64,000 nt of DNA from Myoxocephalus aenaeus (taxonomy: Eukaryota; Chordata; Actinopteri; Perciformes; Cottidae): the NCBI GenBank assembly GCA_038501785.1, contig JBAMJR010000013.1:1479501-1543500 (forward strand), written 5' to 3'. This document shows positions 13,525-37,171 of the stretch, piece by piece. The number at the start of each line of letters is the position of its first letter. Within the stretch, counting starts at the first letter, position 1. Position numbers and translations under genes: made by a program. Below the pieces are notes generated by a model. The model was not told the origin of the DNA. It did not search any database and worked only from the letters and a program-made list of their open reading frames with translations.

Positions 13525-15703
13525 ATGGCGAACCAAGACAAGGGTAAGCGGGCCTATAAACTAATTACATATTTACCCGGACCAGGACACCGTCCCGTCC
13601 TGAGCAGGAGAACACTAGAAGCGGCTGTTTATGTTTTTAAAACTTTGTATTTGACATATTTGGGCATCTTTGTTTAACGGTCCCCTCTCGCGGACACACC
13701 TATTTAACGCTATAGCTCACGTTAACTTTCCAACGGTCGCTTAGCTTCAGCGTTACCAGCATGAAGCTGACCTGTTGTCAGGCCTCAGAACTTTACTAAG
13801 TTACGACAGTAGTCCCTGTAACATACACATATTCTGTTTTTGTGTATTACTACGTTATGGCAGCATTGCGGTTTTTTTTTTAGCAAGTCACTGCTGCATA
13901 CCATCTTTGTTGCTAATGTATGTTGTTTGTTTTTCCGCTGTCAGATCTGGAAGAGGAGATTTACGACAAGGTCGTGGACCTGACAGAATACGCCAAACGT
14001 CAGCGATGGTGGAACAGCCTCTTCGGGAAGAACTCCGGCCCCGTAGCGGCGAAATACTCCGTGGCCACACAGTTAGCCATAGGGGGAGTGAGTGGATGGT
14101 AAATATGCTCCTTGGAAATGCATTGTGTCGCCTTCAGGTGCTCCTCAGTAACCCTTCTATGGACCTAGTGCTAAATAAGCTGTGTCACACTCACACATGG
14201 TCCCTGCAGCCTTGGGTGTATCTTTCCCTCATCTGGTCCCTCCTCTATCGCCCCTGTTCTTCCTTCTGAATGCCTGTTAGAATATACATTATGCTCTCAT
14301 TATGCCGCTACTAAAACTTAGAAAGATAAATCCCCTTTTTGCCATCAGTTGTGAAAAGAAAGCCCATCCTTCTACCCCTTTTTATAGAAGTGTGCACTTG
14401 GTGTATCATATTTAACAATGTGTTCTGTATACTTTAAACTATTGGGCCATTTTCACTGTCATGCAAACCTGACAGTGGTCACTTTGAGATAAGGTAAAAC
14501 GTCATTCATCCAGAGGGTAATTGCTGTGCTGCGGTTGCCATGCAAAGTGGGAAGAGTGCAAATATACAGAGCGCACGCATACAAGTCAAAGTTAACAATG
14601 AGGTGCAAATCCAATAAATACAGGATAGTTCATAAAAATATAAACTGGTTAAAGGTAGAGTTCAGTCTCGTTGGGGTTGCGCATACATATGTCTGCACAG
14701 TATTAGTAAGAGTTTGTGGATAATACAGAATGCTCATGATTCTTTTAAAGGCTGTTTAAGTCATTTATTATATTCCATTAACCATCATGTGTCTGTCTCG
14801 ATTCATTTTAGGTGTGCAGGATATCTCTTCCAGAAGGTCGGAAAAGTTGCTGCTACATCCGTAGGAGGAGGTCTTCTGCTGTTGCAGGTATTCTTGCAAC
14901 ACTATGAATACATAAATAAATAATTACTGTGAATCTGCCGCTCATCTATGTTTTATTTTGCTATCTCTTTAGATAGCCAACAATAGTGGCTACATCCAGG
15001 TGGACTGGAAGAGGGTGGAGAAGGATGTCAACAAAGCGAAGAAGCAGTTAAAGAAGGGCACCGATAAAGCAGGCCCAGAGATAAACACGTTTGTTGAGAA
15101 GGTAAGACTTTTGTGTGCTGTTTTTAGTTTTGATTGTCACACGAAGGGAGATCAGAACTTCCATTATCCGGCTGGGGAATATAGAATACAGTTGGGACCT
15201 TGTCGTCAAAATACTCAACCCTAATTGCATGTCGTACCCCTTTTGTCTTTTTCATCATGTCTCCTGTCGGTATCTACATTAATTACAGTAAAATAATTAA
15301 AAAGTATCTTTAAGAAAAGTAACCAATTTACTCACTGGCTAATTAGATTTAAAAAACGTTTGTACTCTCTTTTAAATGAGTTACAGAACCATTTTCAGAT
15401 AAACCTGCTGATTTTTCATTCTTCCAATACTTGAAATTCTTGCTTAAAAATAATAATAATATTGCACAATATTCTCCTGACTCACGATGTCCCTGCTGTT
15501 GAAAATTCTTAATAACTTATAAGGTTAATTCCCCTGTATTGCATTTCAATGTGAATTAACGTCAGTTTGTAACGGTTTGTAACTGTACTTATTATATACT
15601 GAAACACGTTTTATGTCCTCTTCAGTCCACAGTGTTCGTGAAGAAAAACATTGTTGTCACAAGTGGTTTCATTGGAGGATTCCTGATTGGCCTGGTGTCC
15701 TAG
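13525..15703 (+). CDS. fundc1: FUN14 domain-containing protein 1 (mitophagy receptor)
   Basis: Five coding exons (13525-13543, 13945-14098, 14812-14887, 14973-15101, 15626-15703) join in phase into 151 aa. FUNDC1 sits in the outer mitochondrial membrane and recruits LC3 to mitochondria during hypoxia. The N-terminus has the Y-x-x-V LC3-interacting motif YDKV (residues 13-16), then [14 protein letters not shown], conserved in the family. The FUN14 domain follows: [59 protein letters not shown] and the C-terminal [13 protein letters not shown]. Hydrophobic stretches fit the usual three membrane passes. Length is close to human FUNDC1 (155 aa). Exon 1 codes only six residues plus one base. The symbol rests on position beside kdm6a and efhc2. 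The N-terminus is shorter than in human FUNDC1, and a paralogue closer to FUNDC2 is the main alternative. Confidence 0.93.
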
Positions 15704-16560
15704 GGTCAGTGTTCCTTTCGGTGTCGTGAGAAACTATAGTGCAACATTACAAATCATTGCTGGATTAAATTAAATCATTAAAGGGTTTTCGACAGCAAGC
15801 GACCTATTTAAGATTAGCTTGTAGCTGCGTGTTTCTACACAAGCTGCACATCCTTTTGTCTACTTTAATACTGTACATGTGACGAGCACTGTCTATGTGG
15901 GACTTCTGGGATAGAGTTCTGGAAAAGTAACGCACACCAAGAGTTGTAATGAGGTGCTGATCACGAGAAGTAAAGTAGGAAAAAATAAAGTGTTGCACAC
16001 TCTGGCTTCATATGCATTTCTATTTTATTCAGATGATGTTTTCGGTGGTTCGATCCTTGGATGGCCCCGAATGACCCTCTTCAAATACTACAGGCCAAAT
16101 AATGACAATATACATGTCAGAAAAATAAAGTGTAAAGGCTCAGAATGTATTTATTTTTACCAAACTGACGTTGTGAAACAATGAAAGAGTATATATCGTC
16201 ATCGCTGCCTTGTTGCGCACAATTAAGCCAAGCATGATGCAGCTGAGTGCAAGTAGATTTCAACCTTCGCCTTCACACGGCAGGGGGTGTCCACTGGATT
16301 CATCAGTGCCAGTGTTATATTTTTTCAATTCCAGACATTGTGCTTAATCATCTTGCTGATGGATAAGAGATTGTTCTGCCTTTTTATTGAGAGGTGCCAC
16401 ATGTTTGATGGGTTATGTCTGCCTCCCCTGCATCTCCTTTTTTGGTGTATGTATTTTGTGTAGCAATACATTGATGCTTTACGTACAGAAATTAATGGTG
16501 TGTCTACCATGCAAGTTTGATGAACAAATAAAAAGAACACACTCGGTTGAAATTCTTTCT
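15704..16560 (+). other. fundc1 3' UTR with three possible poly(A) signals
   Basis: AATAAA occurs at 15984-15989, 16124-16129 and 16527-16532. The last is followed by a TTG/TGT-rich stretch suited to cleavage. Alternative 3' ends are likely, but transcript data are needed to say which are used. Confidence 0.55.
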
Positions 16561-16739
16561 CTCTTGTATTTTGTGACAATTTATTTACAATGATACGAGT
16601 ATGTCTTGGACGACAGAGTCATTACATGTTCAGCGTTTATTATCTGAGCTTGGTTTTACTTTAGCTTGCAGTTTACCACAGATTTCTGTGCCCATAATTA
16701 AGGATTTGGTAAAAGTATAAATGCCTCTTTAGTTTACAG

Positions 16740-16930
16740 TGGTGGAATTAGTATTCAGATAGTGTACTTAAGGTAAATATAGCAATATTAAAATGTGAAC
16801 AAACTGCATTCAAGGTACTTAAGTAAAAGTACAAAAATAGTATCATTACTCTTAATGTAGAATGGCCCATTTCAGAGTTGTGTACATAACTTTAATGTTG
16901 TAGCTGGTAAGGGTGAGGGTGCTTTTAATT
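16740..16930. repeat. Teleost interspersed repeat ('AGTGGTGGAATTAGTATTCAG' type), degraded copy
   Basis: The start AGTGGTGGAATTAGTATTCA, the internal TACTTAAGTAAAAGTACAAA and the later AGAATGGCCCATTTCAGAGT match a dispersed element that I recognise as abundant in teleosts. Related copies lie near 38199-38350 and 46660-47000. Confidence 0.6.
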
Positions 16931-17021
16931 ACTTAATATACCCCTCAGTATAGGTTCACCTATAATAACATATAATTATCTTATTTGTTGGTTTGTATTA
17001 TGAATTTGTAATGTGTATTCA

Positions 17022-17175
17022 CAAAGATAATATAAGATAATCCTGTATTAGTCCTGCAGTGGGGACATTGCAGGATTACAGCAGCAGACAGGTAAAGTGC
17101 ACATAGTAAAATAAAATAAATAAATTACATAAATAAACAGTAACACAGAATAAAAAGTATTTATACTGCACCAGT
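17022..17175. repeat. Teleost interspersed repeat ('GATAATCCTGTATTAGTCC' type)
   Basis: GATAATCCTGTATTAGTCCT, GCAGTGGGGACATTGCAGG, ATTACAGCAGCAGACAGG and a following A-rich AAATAAA stretch match a repeat common in fish genomes. It ends about 220 bp before the efhc2 start codon. Confidence 0.5.
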
Positions 17176-17317
17176 TGAAGTGATTAAGTGACCATTAATA
17201 ACGTATCCAGTAACTTTAATGTCAAATAACTGTCGAGCAGCGTTTTCCTCTAAAATGTCGGCGGGTATAAAATATAACGTGGGTCTCAACATTGTACTGT
17301 GAACGTCGCTAAGCGAC

Positions 17318-17331
17318 GTAACCACGGTAAC
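17318..17331 (+). promoter_or_regulatory. X-box (RFX binding site) in the efhc2 promoter
   Basis: GTAACCACGGTAAC fits the X-box consensus GTNRCC-N(0-3)-RGYAAC in both half-sites with a 2-bp spacer. It lies 59 bp before the efhc2 ATG. RFX2/RFX3 use such sites to drive ciliary genes, which fits EFHC2's role. Directly before it is a small perfect hairpin, CGTCGC-TAA-GCGACG (17304-17318). Confidence 0.7.
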
Positions 17332-17389
17332 CAACAACAAGCCGTTGAAAAGCCACCGCAGCACGAAGGAGATCGATAACTAATCAAAC

Positions 17390-27851
<10,462 letters not shown>

Positions 27852-27876
27852 GTGGGAGGTGAAACGATGCCTCTCG

Positions 27877-27878
<2 letters not shown>

Positions 27879-27943
<65 letters not shown>
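27879..27943. repeat. (CA)n microsatellite right after the last recognised efhc2 exon
   Basis: The run starts 28 bp after the putative donor at 27851/27852. If that donor is not used, the open frame runs through the repeat and would encode a threonine-histidine tail. Confidence 0.95.
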
Positions 27944-27946
<3 letters not shown>

Positions 27947-30900
27947 TTGTTCCGGTAATTAAAGAGCACGTTCTGTCCGGCCAACCAGCGTCTGTGTTTT
28001 TACTGTGTGCCGCGATGGAGGTGTGTAAGAGACTACAGGGGTTTGTTTTGTTTTATTGTACATGAATAATTTGCCAGTAATGGTCTCCTCAAACTGGAAC
28101 ATTTCTGAGTTCTGGGAACACTTTTGTGCTTTTGCCGTGAATCCCTCTGAGACATGGCGGAAGACAGGTGGCGTTAAAGCAGAACCATTTTTCCGCTCTG
28201 GAATTAAGAATTAGTGCTATATCACGACTTTACGTTGGCTCGACCAACGTAACAGAAGCCAATAGTTGTGGAAACCACATATAGACGGAAGGAAGTGTTT
28301 CCAGGCCGCAACGACCTCATCATCTGGGCTGAATCTCACATGTCAAGGTAAAAAATATAATGGATAAGTTATTTTATGTCCTTTTGGTTTCCTAGCATCA
28401 CTCTTCTGCACCTGTTTGAGGTGTGTTGAGGCTTATTGCAGTATCAGTGGTTGCTTATTCCCTTCCATTAATTGGATAAAAACTCATTTATAAAGAACTG
28501 CACCCCCGGCATGTGTTCGGCTGTCTGTGCGTGGCGGTGTTCGACTATAAAAAGGCACAGGTTGGTCAGGTTGAGGCGCCACTGTAATCAGAGCCTGCGT
28601 TGTAAGGGGATGAGTCAAACATTAGGTAATCGGCCGGCACACACGTCCCGCACGCGCCCGTCCAGCCGGGGCACCAGAAACGGGGCATTACATCACCGCG
28701 GGCATTATCAGGTCTTCTCTGTCTGCTCGCGCACATACTCAAATATTAGCCTCCCCGGTCACCCGCTGCCAAAGCACAAAGGGTGACGTCGTCCAATGCG
28801 GGCGGTGGCGGCAGGGAGCTTCTGCAGTGCGTACTTGGCCTTTTTTGTTGCCTCGTGGAGAAGGGAGGACAGTGAGGGAGGAACCTCCGACAACCTCCTC
28901 GTCCCGCCGCTCCTCTTCCTCCTGTCAGCCGTCCCGTTTTCTTTTCTGCCCCGTCATGCTCTGCGGCACAGCAACAGCAAACTGGATGAGTTCACACCCT
29001 CGTCATCGGTCTTTGAATAGTATGGTGCCGAAGGTACCGTGTGCAGAGCATCCTTTAGGTTCAGACAAATATATAAGTATATTGATTTTCATTTATGGTG
29101 TTAAAAGGTCACGAAAGCCCATGAAAAGACCCCACTGGGACAGTCCATTGGCATCTTCTGTTGGCGTAATTTACAGAAATAATTTGTCGAAACTTGGGAA
29201 TCGAACTTTGCAAAAAAACTGTCATGAATCACCCTCCCCGATGACGTCTCCCTCTCGACACGCCACGTTTTCCTTTTCCTGCTCTCTGCCGTCTCCACTC
29301 GGCAGAAGCAGAACACGGAGGCTCGTTGTGAAGAATCCGCTTCTCTTTGTTTTGTCTTCGTTCCACTTTACTGCTGTCCTGCGCGGGACCACTGCGCGTT
29401 AAAAAAACCGAGACACGGGAAGTTCATAAATGTCTCGGGGGGGGTCGAGAGGGTCCGGGTGTGTTTTGTGTGCACTTGCGAGTGTGTGTGTGTGCAGGCA
29501 TGTGAGTGCCTAATGCAAGTCTGATGGAGTCATGGCTAATCTATGAAGTCTAAACAGATATCCGAGAACAAGAGGGGAAACGTCTCTGTTTACTGGCTGC
29601 GTGCCTTTCTTGTCTCATGACAACAAATCCTAAAGCTGGAAGCACACACACACACACACTCACACACTCACACACAGCGCACCTGCGTTCAGAGGGTTTT
29701 CTCAGAACTGTTCCCCCAGAGCAGCCATTTTTGGCCCTACAGTTCACTCTGAATAAGCTTCTGTCAGTTGATATCACGGTGTAAGGCTCATGTTTTAATT
29801 TGGCTGCTTCAGTTGATTTGAAACCCTCATTTGGGATTGTTTTCGGGGTCTGTATATGCAATGCATTTCCTCTTTCAAAACAGAAAGGATTGATGAATAC
29901 TATACCAGACTAAAGCATGATATTTGCCACATCATTTAAAACGGTACTTCACTGGGGTTCCACCTGTCCGTGCACGTCCAACGTCCATCGTCTAACCATA
30001 TGATCACAATGATGACGCTAAAATACTGATGTGGAGCACGTGTGATGTTTAACATCTTAGTTTTGCATTTTCGCGCGCTAACATTTGATAATTGCCGTCC
30101 AACACAAAGCACAGCTGAAGCTGATGTCATTCATTTTGGTCACAAACCAAATTGTCATTTTCACCTTGGTGCTAGATGAACAGTCCGTCGAATAACAAAG
30201 TCAGTGGGATTCGTCCTCTGGAAACCACGAATATTCTCGGCGAGATTTCGTGGGAGTCAATCCGATAGTCGTTGAGATATTTCACTCCGGACCAAAGCAG
30301 GAAGGTCTCCTCCAGCATTCGTAGCCACACCCGCGAGAAATAAAGCGCCGTAATTCATAGATATCCCATGAAATGATCTCTCGTGAGGGATGGATGGTGG
30401 ATGGCTCCAACAAACACAGATTCATAGGCAGGAGACACGAGAAGTAAAGCTGATGTTTTTGTCATGTGGAACTCGTGCACTTCAGTAACAGAACCTCAGT
30501 GGATATTTTAACCCAAACAGAGATTTTTTTCCCCCCTAAACCTAAGTAAGTACTTTTGTTGCCTGCAGAGGTCGGAAATTTCTTTTGAAAGGCTGACAAG
30601 AATTGACTCCAGTTGCTGGCTTTCGTGGGAAAACTTGTTTTGTAAGACATCATCCAAACCGTTTGAGGACACGTTGACCAAAGTGGTGGACCGACCGAAC
30701 CGACCGATCCGGTTGCTGCGAACGTGGCTAAACGTCTTCTGTGTCTTAACCGACTAAAAAGAAAACACAGGAGCAAATAAACAAACACTTAACGGCGTCA
30801 ACATTACTTTACTTTTAGTTGATGTGCCAATGAGATGAAAACCTGTCAATCAATTCGGATGGCGAAACTTGGTTCCAACTGGTCCGACAAAGTCTCGAAC

Positions 30901-33900
30901 GCCCTTCTTGGCACCGTTGGCGTCTACCGACCTACCTGTTGGCGCCTCACACGGAGAAGTCAGCCAGTCGGAGCCCGCCAGTGTCCCAGGAGGGCTGTTG
31001 AGAAGATGGAGCGGCCCGCTAAGTGTTCTCCGTCTGCAACCGGAGGCCCTCTGTAACGGCACTTCCATAGACATGAAGAGAGTTTAGCAGACTGTTTTTT
31101 GGCCGCTCTCCCTCATTCCAGTGATTCCTCAGTGCCTATGGGCCATTGGCACTGAGCAGAGGGGTGGAGGGAGACAGGGCTGAGGCTTAGACCCCGCTTT
31201 ACGGGGTCAGCCACTGCCCCAGGTGCACATGGGGAACCACTTAGCTGCTCTCTCATTATTCCATATCTCCCTCTATCTCCGTCTCCGAATTTTTTTCTTC
31301 ACTTTTCTCTCTTTCATCCCGTTCTCTCTCCACGAACCCCTCCCGTTCCACGGCTGCTGATCTCATTCCACATGCAATATCACGCACACGGCTCCGTGCA
31401 TGTGCGTGTGTGTGTGTGTGTAAATGAGTGTTAAGATCATCAGCTACACTGTGGTCTGCACTGTGTCCTCATCGCCGTCTCGACAAGCTCCGTCTCTCTT
31501 TGACTTTGATGCCGTTTTTTTTTTTTATTATCCTGCACTAGACATTATCCCCTGATTCTGAGCCCTTGTGCTGGCGACCTGTGTTTCCCTCCCCCCTCGA
31601 CTCCAGAACCAGACCTGGTACGCTCATCACACATCCGTTGTCTTTGGCAGCTGCTGTGACAATACTTTACCTGGTCAAGAGAAAGTTATTCTACACCGGT
31701 TGTAAATTACAACTATGAGACTTTTCTTTTTTGAGGTTTTCGGTTCCCGGCGGAGACCGTTTTTGGAAACCGGTCCACATAAATCTCCCAAAATTATAGC
31801 CCCCCTTTTCTTTTTTTTTTTATGTCGCTTAAAATAAATCCAGTGATCAATCATCCAAATGAAGACGGAATATGCCCGGTGCTCCATCGGGTCACTCCGC
31901 TGCTTTCTACCCCTCACGGCTAATACGGACCGGCTCAAATGGAGGCTCTTCCTGCGCTGAAGGAAAGAACAGAGCGCTTTAGTCGAAAACTGACAGGAAC
32001 GGATATTTAACTCTCCAGAGTTGCTACTATCGGGTCAGCCCAAATTCTTCCAACAAACGGAAAAAACTAAAAGCTAAACGGGGGCCGCGGTGCAACTCAG
32101 GTGCTCTGACCCCGCCCTCGCTAATCCCCTCCTGACGAGTTGATGACTCGCGTCACGTCAGGTCCAGTCACATCTCCGTTGCCTACAGCCAAGGTGGGAC
32201 TCGACCCAGACGGGGGGGACAAACTGCCACGTCGCGCTCTTTATAGTCGCCGGCTTATGAAACGAGGGTGCAACCCGACCTTTTGGCCTGACCCCTCGTG
32301 CCGAATGGACGCCGGCTCCCGATAAATGCTAACCGAGCAGTCAGACTTGTATCCGGGTTGAAATGTGGGATAGAGGAAGGAAAGGGTTTATCATAATCTG
32401 ACTAAACCTTTCAGCAGCAGACGCATAGAGGGACGACCTTACTTTGCATTTCATTGCGGTCCATTTACCCACGTTCGCTGCGCTTACTTTACAAGTTGTC
32501 AGGGAGCTCAGTGAATCCCCTCCTTTCGCTCAATATATCTTGTGTCTCCTGGCTTTTTCTCCCTCTTCCCCCTGCCTCCCTCCTCCTCCTCCTCCTCCTC
32601 CTCCTCCCGCCGCATATGGGATTCACATTTGGCCGCGCTGACCATTTCCTTAATGTGATATTATGATACATTATCTGAGGCCATTTACTCGCTGTCACCA
32701 CCCTTCTTGTGGACACAAGCTGAGTAAGCCAAGGAGGGGCGGTCAGATTCTGTCCAGGTGAGTAATGGCCGTTTAATTTGTTCGCAGTGGTGATCATTTA
32801 CAGCGCCTGAAAGGCTCTTCAAAATACAAACTGTGCTCTCGCTCTCTCTTCTCTTTAGGGGCCTGTTGGTGGCGTATACGTGTTCAACCTCTCCTGCTGC
32901 TGGCTGTAAATCGCCGCTGTCGAAGGTGTGTGTGTGTGTGTGAGGGAACAGAAGGTGAGAAATTTGGGGGTCATCCGAGGTCTTTCAGGTAATTGTGCTT
33001 CTTAAACTTTTGACCCACTAAGCCCTACTTAGTGTGCTGCTTGCTCCCCTTATTTCCCCCGAGAGTTTTGACTCTGCATACCAGGGTGTGTGTGTGTGTG
33101 TGTGTTTATATGTGTGTGTGTTTTTGATACAATGAGTGTCTGAACATATGCGGTCAGCCTCACACAGCTCGCGTTGTTCTTTTCCACCTTTTTTTTTTTG
33201 TTTTGGCACGGCGCTCATTGTTCTACCCACACGGTCTGACCGCCCTTTTTCTAATTTCAATCCGGCTAGAAAGAAACGTGAGTTTGCCATGTGTAAGAAA
33301 ATACATTCTCGCCTGCGTGAGGCACGTCGAAAGAATGCGTGGTCAGGCACCAGGCGATGCGACTTATTCGTCCGCGCTCCCTCTGGATTACACCTTCGCC
33401 ATCAGTGTCGCTTTTCGATCGCACTCAGCTCCTTTCCGGTAACTGAAGCGGTTCAGAATAAACCCGCCAAACCCCGTTAAGATTCCAGAAACGCTGAGAG
33501 AGAAGCGGAGCGGCTGACGTAACACATTGCAATCATTTGGCAGCGCGGCGCTCGGAGAAACGCAGCGCTCGCTTGTCCTCGGGGGGGGTGAGGGGGGCGA
33601 ACGGCGATGCCTCCCTCCCCGCGTTATTCGCTCTCCGTCCATCGCGGTCCGTCACCTCGCTGTCTGCAGGGTGTCTGTCCTCGCGTCGAGGCCACGTGAG
33701 AAAGATGGATGAGGCCGCTGCTGTTTCCACCGTTACAGGCGGAGCGCCGTCATAATATAATTGTTTACAGATGAGGGACAAACAATCCCAAAATGAAATA
33801 TCTGCAGAGTGAGTGGCGTCCTGTATGTTACGTCGTTTGAGAAATGACCTTTCACGACGAGTGAAGCTGAACATGCTGCATGCCGTGTGCTTTTTTCCTA

Positions 33901-34278
33901 TGATGATGTGTTTAACGTGTAAATAACTGTAACGTGCAGGTGGCGTCACGGCCTCGACTGCGTTAAACTCCTCGAGGCGCAGATGCTCCCATCAGGAGGA
34001 GATTGCTGGGGTGAGTTATTTAACTCCCCTCCAACCCACCCCCACCCGCACACACACCCCCCAGCCCTCATGTCACGGTTGCAGAACGCGCGTGAAGAGG
34101 ACGGCCACGGGGGCCAGTTGTTTTTAAATAAACCAAATCTGCTAACAGTTTTATAACCCTGACCTCGTAAAAAAACTGGCTGCAGCTTTTGGTCAGCTCT
34201 CTCCTGATGGGACCGGCAGAGCCCGTCCAGGGCTGGAATTCCCATTTGCCGCTGTGGAGCGTGTCGGTACGTCAGCTG

Positions 34279-34311
<33 letters not shown>

Positions 34312-34464
34312 AGAACGAGACAGAGAGCGAGAAAGGGCGTATGATATACGATTGCTGTGTCACGATCCACATGTGACGGCCGTCCTCACAGGCAGAGCAT
34401 CCAGGCTGCTCCCTCTTTCTGCTGATTTCCCCGTTGAAGAGAGAGTGAGAGAGTGCGACTGTGG

Positions 34465-34503
<39 letters not shown>

Positions 34504-34545
34504 GTGAGAGAGACAGAGGGAGGAGAGAATAGCGCTCAGACAATC

Positions 34546-34550
<5 letters not shown>

Positions 34551-34583
<33 letters not shown>

Positions 34584-34709
34584 GTGGAAACAGGAGGAGA
34601 GAGAGGAGCTGGCTGGGTAACAATAGTTGAACAACAAATCCAGTGTTGCGTGCCGGATCTCAGCCTCCCTCTGGATACCTCTGCTGCCTCTGCTGCCGGG
34701 CGCTTGAAG
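34551..34709 (+). other. Candidate non-coding first exon of ndp
   Basis: After GA-rich sequence a short GC-rich stretch ends in a strong donor, TTGAAG|GTAAGA (intron from 34710). It has no coding potential that fits a neighbour and lies upstream of ndp on the same strand. The vertebrate NDP gene has a non-coding first exon, and in human that exon is rich in a dinucleotide repeat. The link to the acceptor at 44878-44879 is inference. Confidence 0.3.
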
Positions 34710-35237
34710 GTAAGACCACCGGCCGCGGCGTCACAAATCAGGATCAGCACACTCACAGCTACAGGAGGATCCCGTCTTACTGTTTTTAAAGCCCAATTTG
34801 CGGAGGATTTATTCCATTCCCTCGCTACTCCTCGGCAGGCCGTAGAAGAATTCACTGTAAGCTACTGGGAGGGAAACATTGTGTTGCATGTCCGTTTTTC
34901 CACATTTATGCATTATCACACGCGTGATACGGTTGGAGTTCGAGCCTAACTTCTGCTCACTTTCCCCCCCCCCCCCACCCCACCACCCCCCTGCTTGCAC
35001 ACGTCCCCGAAAGCTCAGGTGCACATTCCTCTTTTATTGCAGGTTTTTTTAGGGGGGGGGGGAGGTGGCTCCCCGCGCGTGTCCAGAAAAACTGCAAGTG
35101 GTTGTGATTAGGAAACAGCGTGACATGATGTGTAATAGGAGGAAACATGTTTGTGTTGGCGCCGGTGGATTCGCTAATCAGGCAGTGACAGCGATGCTGG
35201 AAGGAAATAGCGGAGCTCGCTGAGCTTGGAGGGAGTG

Positions 35238-35274
<37 letters not shown>

Positions 35275-37140
35275 CGGAGCACGAGGTTAATAGCGGTGTG
35301 AATAACTTTGGATACGTATGGATATGTGTTTTACAGGGGCGTGCGTTTATGTCCGTGAGTGTGTGATTGACTTGGCCTGTTCCGCTGGACCCCGAGGCTT
35401 CTGGCTTATGCGAGAAGGAGATGATGACAGATATAATAGACTCTGTGGTAGGTCGGAGGAGGAAGAAGAGGAGGAGGAGGAGGAGGAGGAGGAGACGAGC
35501 TACCACTTCCATCTAGCCGAGAAGGAGAGGCGTGCGTGGGAAAGAGAGAGGGAGAGAAGGTGTTTAAATGAAAAACGAAGTGTCTGCGAAAAAGTGTGTG
35601 GGGGGGGGGGGGGATAATGAGAAGGGGAAGAGAAGGACGTCCAAGTGGGAGGGGAACAAAAAAAAAAAAAAACATCTGAGAAAGAGACAGGAACCCGGGA
35701 ACCCTTCGGAGGACAGGCAGTGCCAGAGAAGGACACGATAAATAGGAGAAACAGAATGAAACTGAGATGTGTGAGAGGGGGAGGAAAGAGAGGTGAGAGT
35801 GACAGAGAGTTTGACACAATAGGAGGAAGAGAAGAAAAAAAAGAGAGAGATCGAGACTGCGATGCATCACCTCCGCTTCCACCGACGCCAGATGAGAAAC
35901 AGTTTGCGGGGTGAGAAAATTGTTTTTCGCGTGCATCCTCCGCTCAAATCCCCCCCCCAAAAAAAGTCACCTTTTGATCCGTTCAGAGAGAGAGAGAGAG
36001 AGAGAGAGGAAGGAAGGTGAGGAAGAGGAGTAGGAGGTGTGTTTGAAGCATTCGCACATTCAGCCAGGTGCAGATAGACAGCAATGCTCTGGCAGTTTTG
36101 TGTCTCTGCTCTCGTGTTTCATATTCTCACACATGCAAACACGCTCACACACACACACACACACACACACACCACACACACACACAAACACGCTCACACA
36201 CACACAGGGGCCCATTGTGAGTGTGTTTATTTGGACAGTGTTGAAGCTTTCGATAGGCAGTTCACAATGTCTCGCCGCCAGGAGGAATGCGCTTGTGACA
36301 AATGGATGCTCGGCACCGACCGCAGGCCGTCGGGAAGATCCTCAACGCCCTCAAGGCCCCCGCCAGACGAGCGCGCGACAGATCTCGGCTGCCCGCAGAA
36401 ACCGGGTCCAACGCGATGAAACAAAACACGCCCACGACTCCTTTTTGGAGAGGGCGCCTTAAGGCTTGCGGTTCGAATGGAGGATTGATTTAGTTTCGAG
36501 CACTGTTTTTTTTTTTTTGCCGGTTCCCACTCTGACGAGGATGGAGAAAACAGAGGAGGCAGATTTAGGATTTGAAGTGCGTGTGTGTGTGTGTGTGACC
36601 CAGCAAGGTTTTTTGGGGGGGTTTCTGTTACTATGAAAGCACACATGTAACACACACTGAACATTAGTCAGAAAGAAAGAGAAATCCGAGAATATTCACG
36701 CATGTATGTCCTCTGTATGTCTTCCCGCTCCGTCTGCGTCGACACCAGCGTTTCTGAGAAGCCCAAATTGTAAAGCTAACACGAGCTTAGCCGCGGCTCA
36801 CACGGCGGCCTGTCATTGGCTGTGCACCGCTCTCAAATCCACACTGTTTGTCTTATCTTTACTGGGGGGGATATATTTAGTGGGGAGCTTAGCTTTTAGG
36901 AGGATGGCGCGTGGGGAGGTAAGTGAGAGAGAGAGCGTGTGTGTGTGTGTGTGTGCGCGTGTGTGAGTGAGAGTGAGAGGAAAGGGTACGTTTGTGTGTG
37001 TGTGTTTCAGGAGCTGGCGTCAGTAGACAGGCAAAGAGATTGGCACTCTGCATGCCAAACTGTGTGTGTGCTGTGTGTGTGTGTGTGTGTGTGTGTGGCT
37101 GGAGGACAGGTCTGTGGGTCTGCACCCCCCTCCCCCCCCC

Positions 37141-37171
<31 letters not shown>

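Noticed and set aside
34193..34855. 220-aa minus-strand frame
   Set aside because: Serine/leucine and Thr-His runs from (CT)n and (GT)n repeats; no homologue and opposite to all nearby genes.
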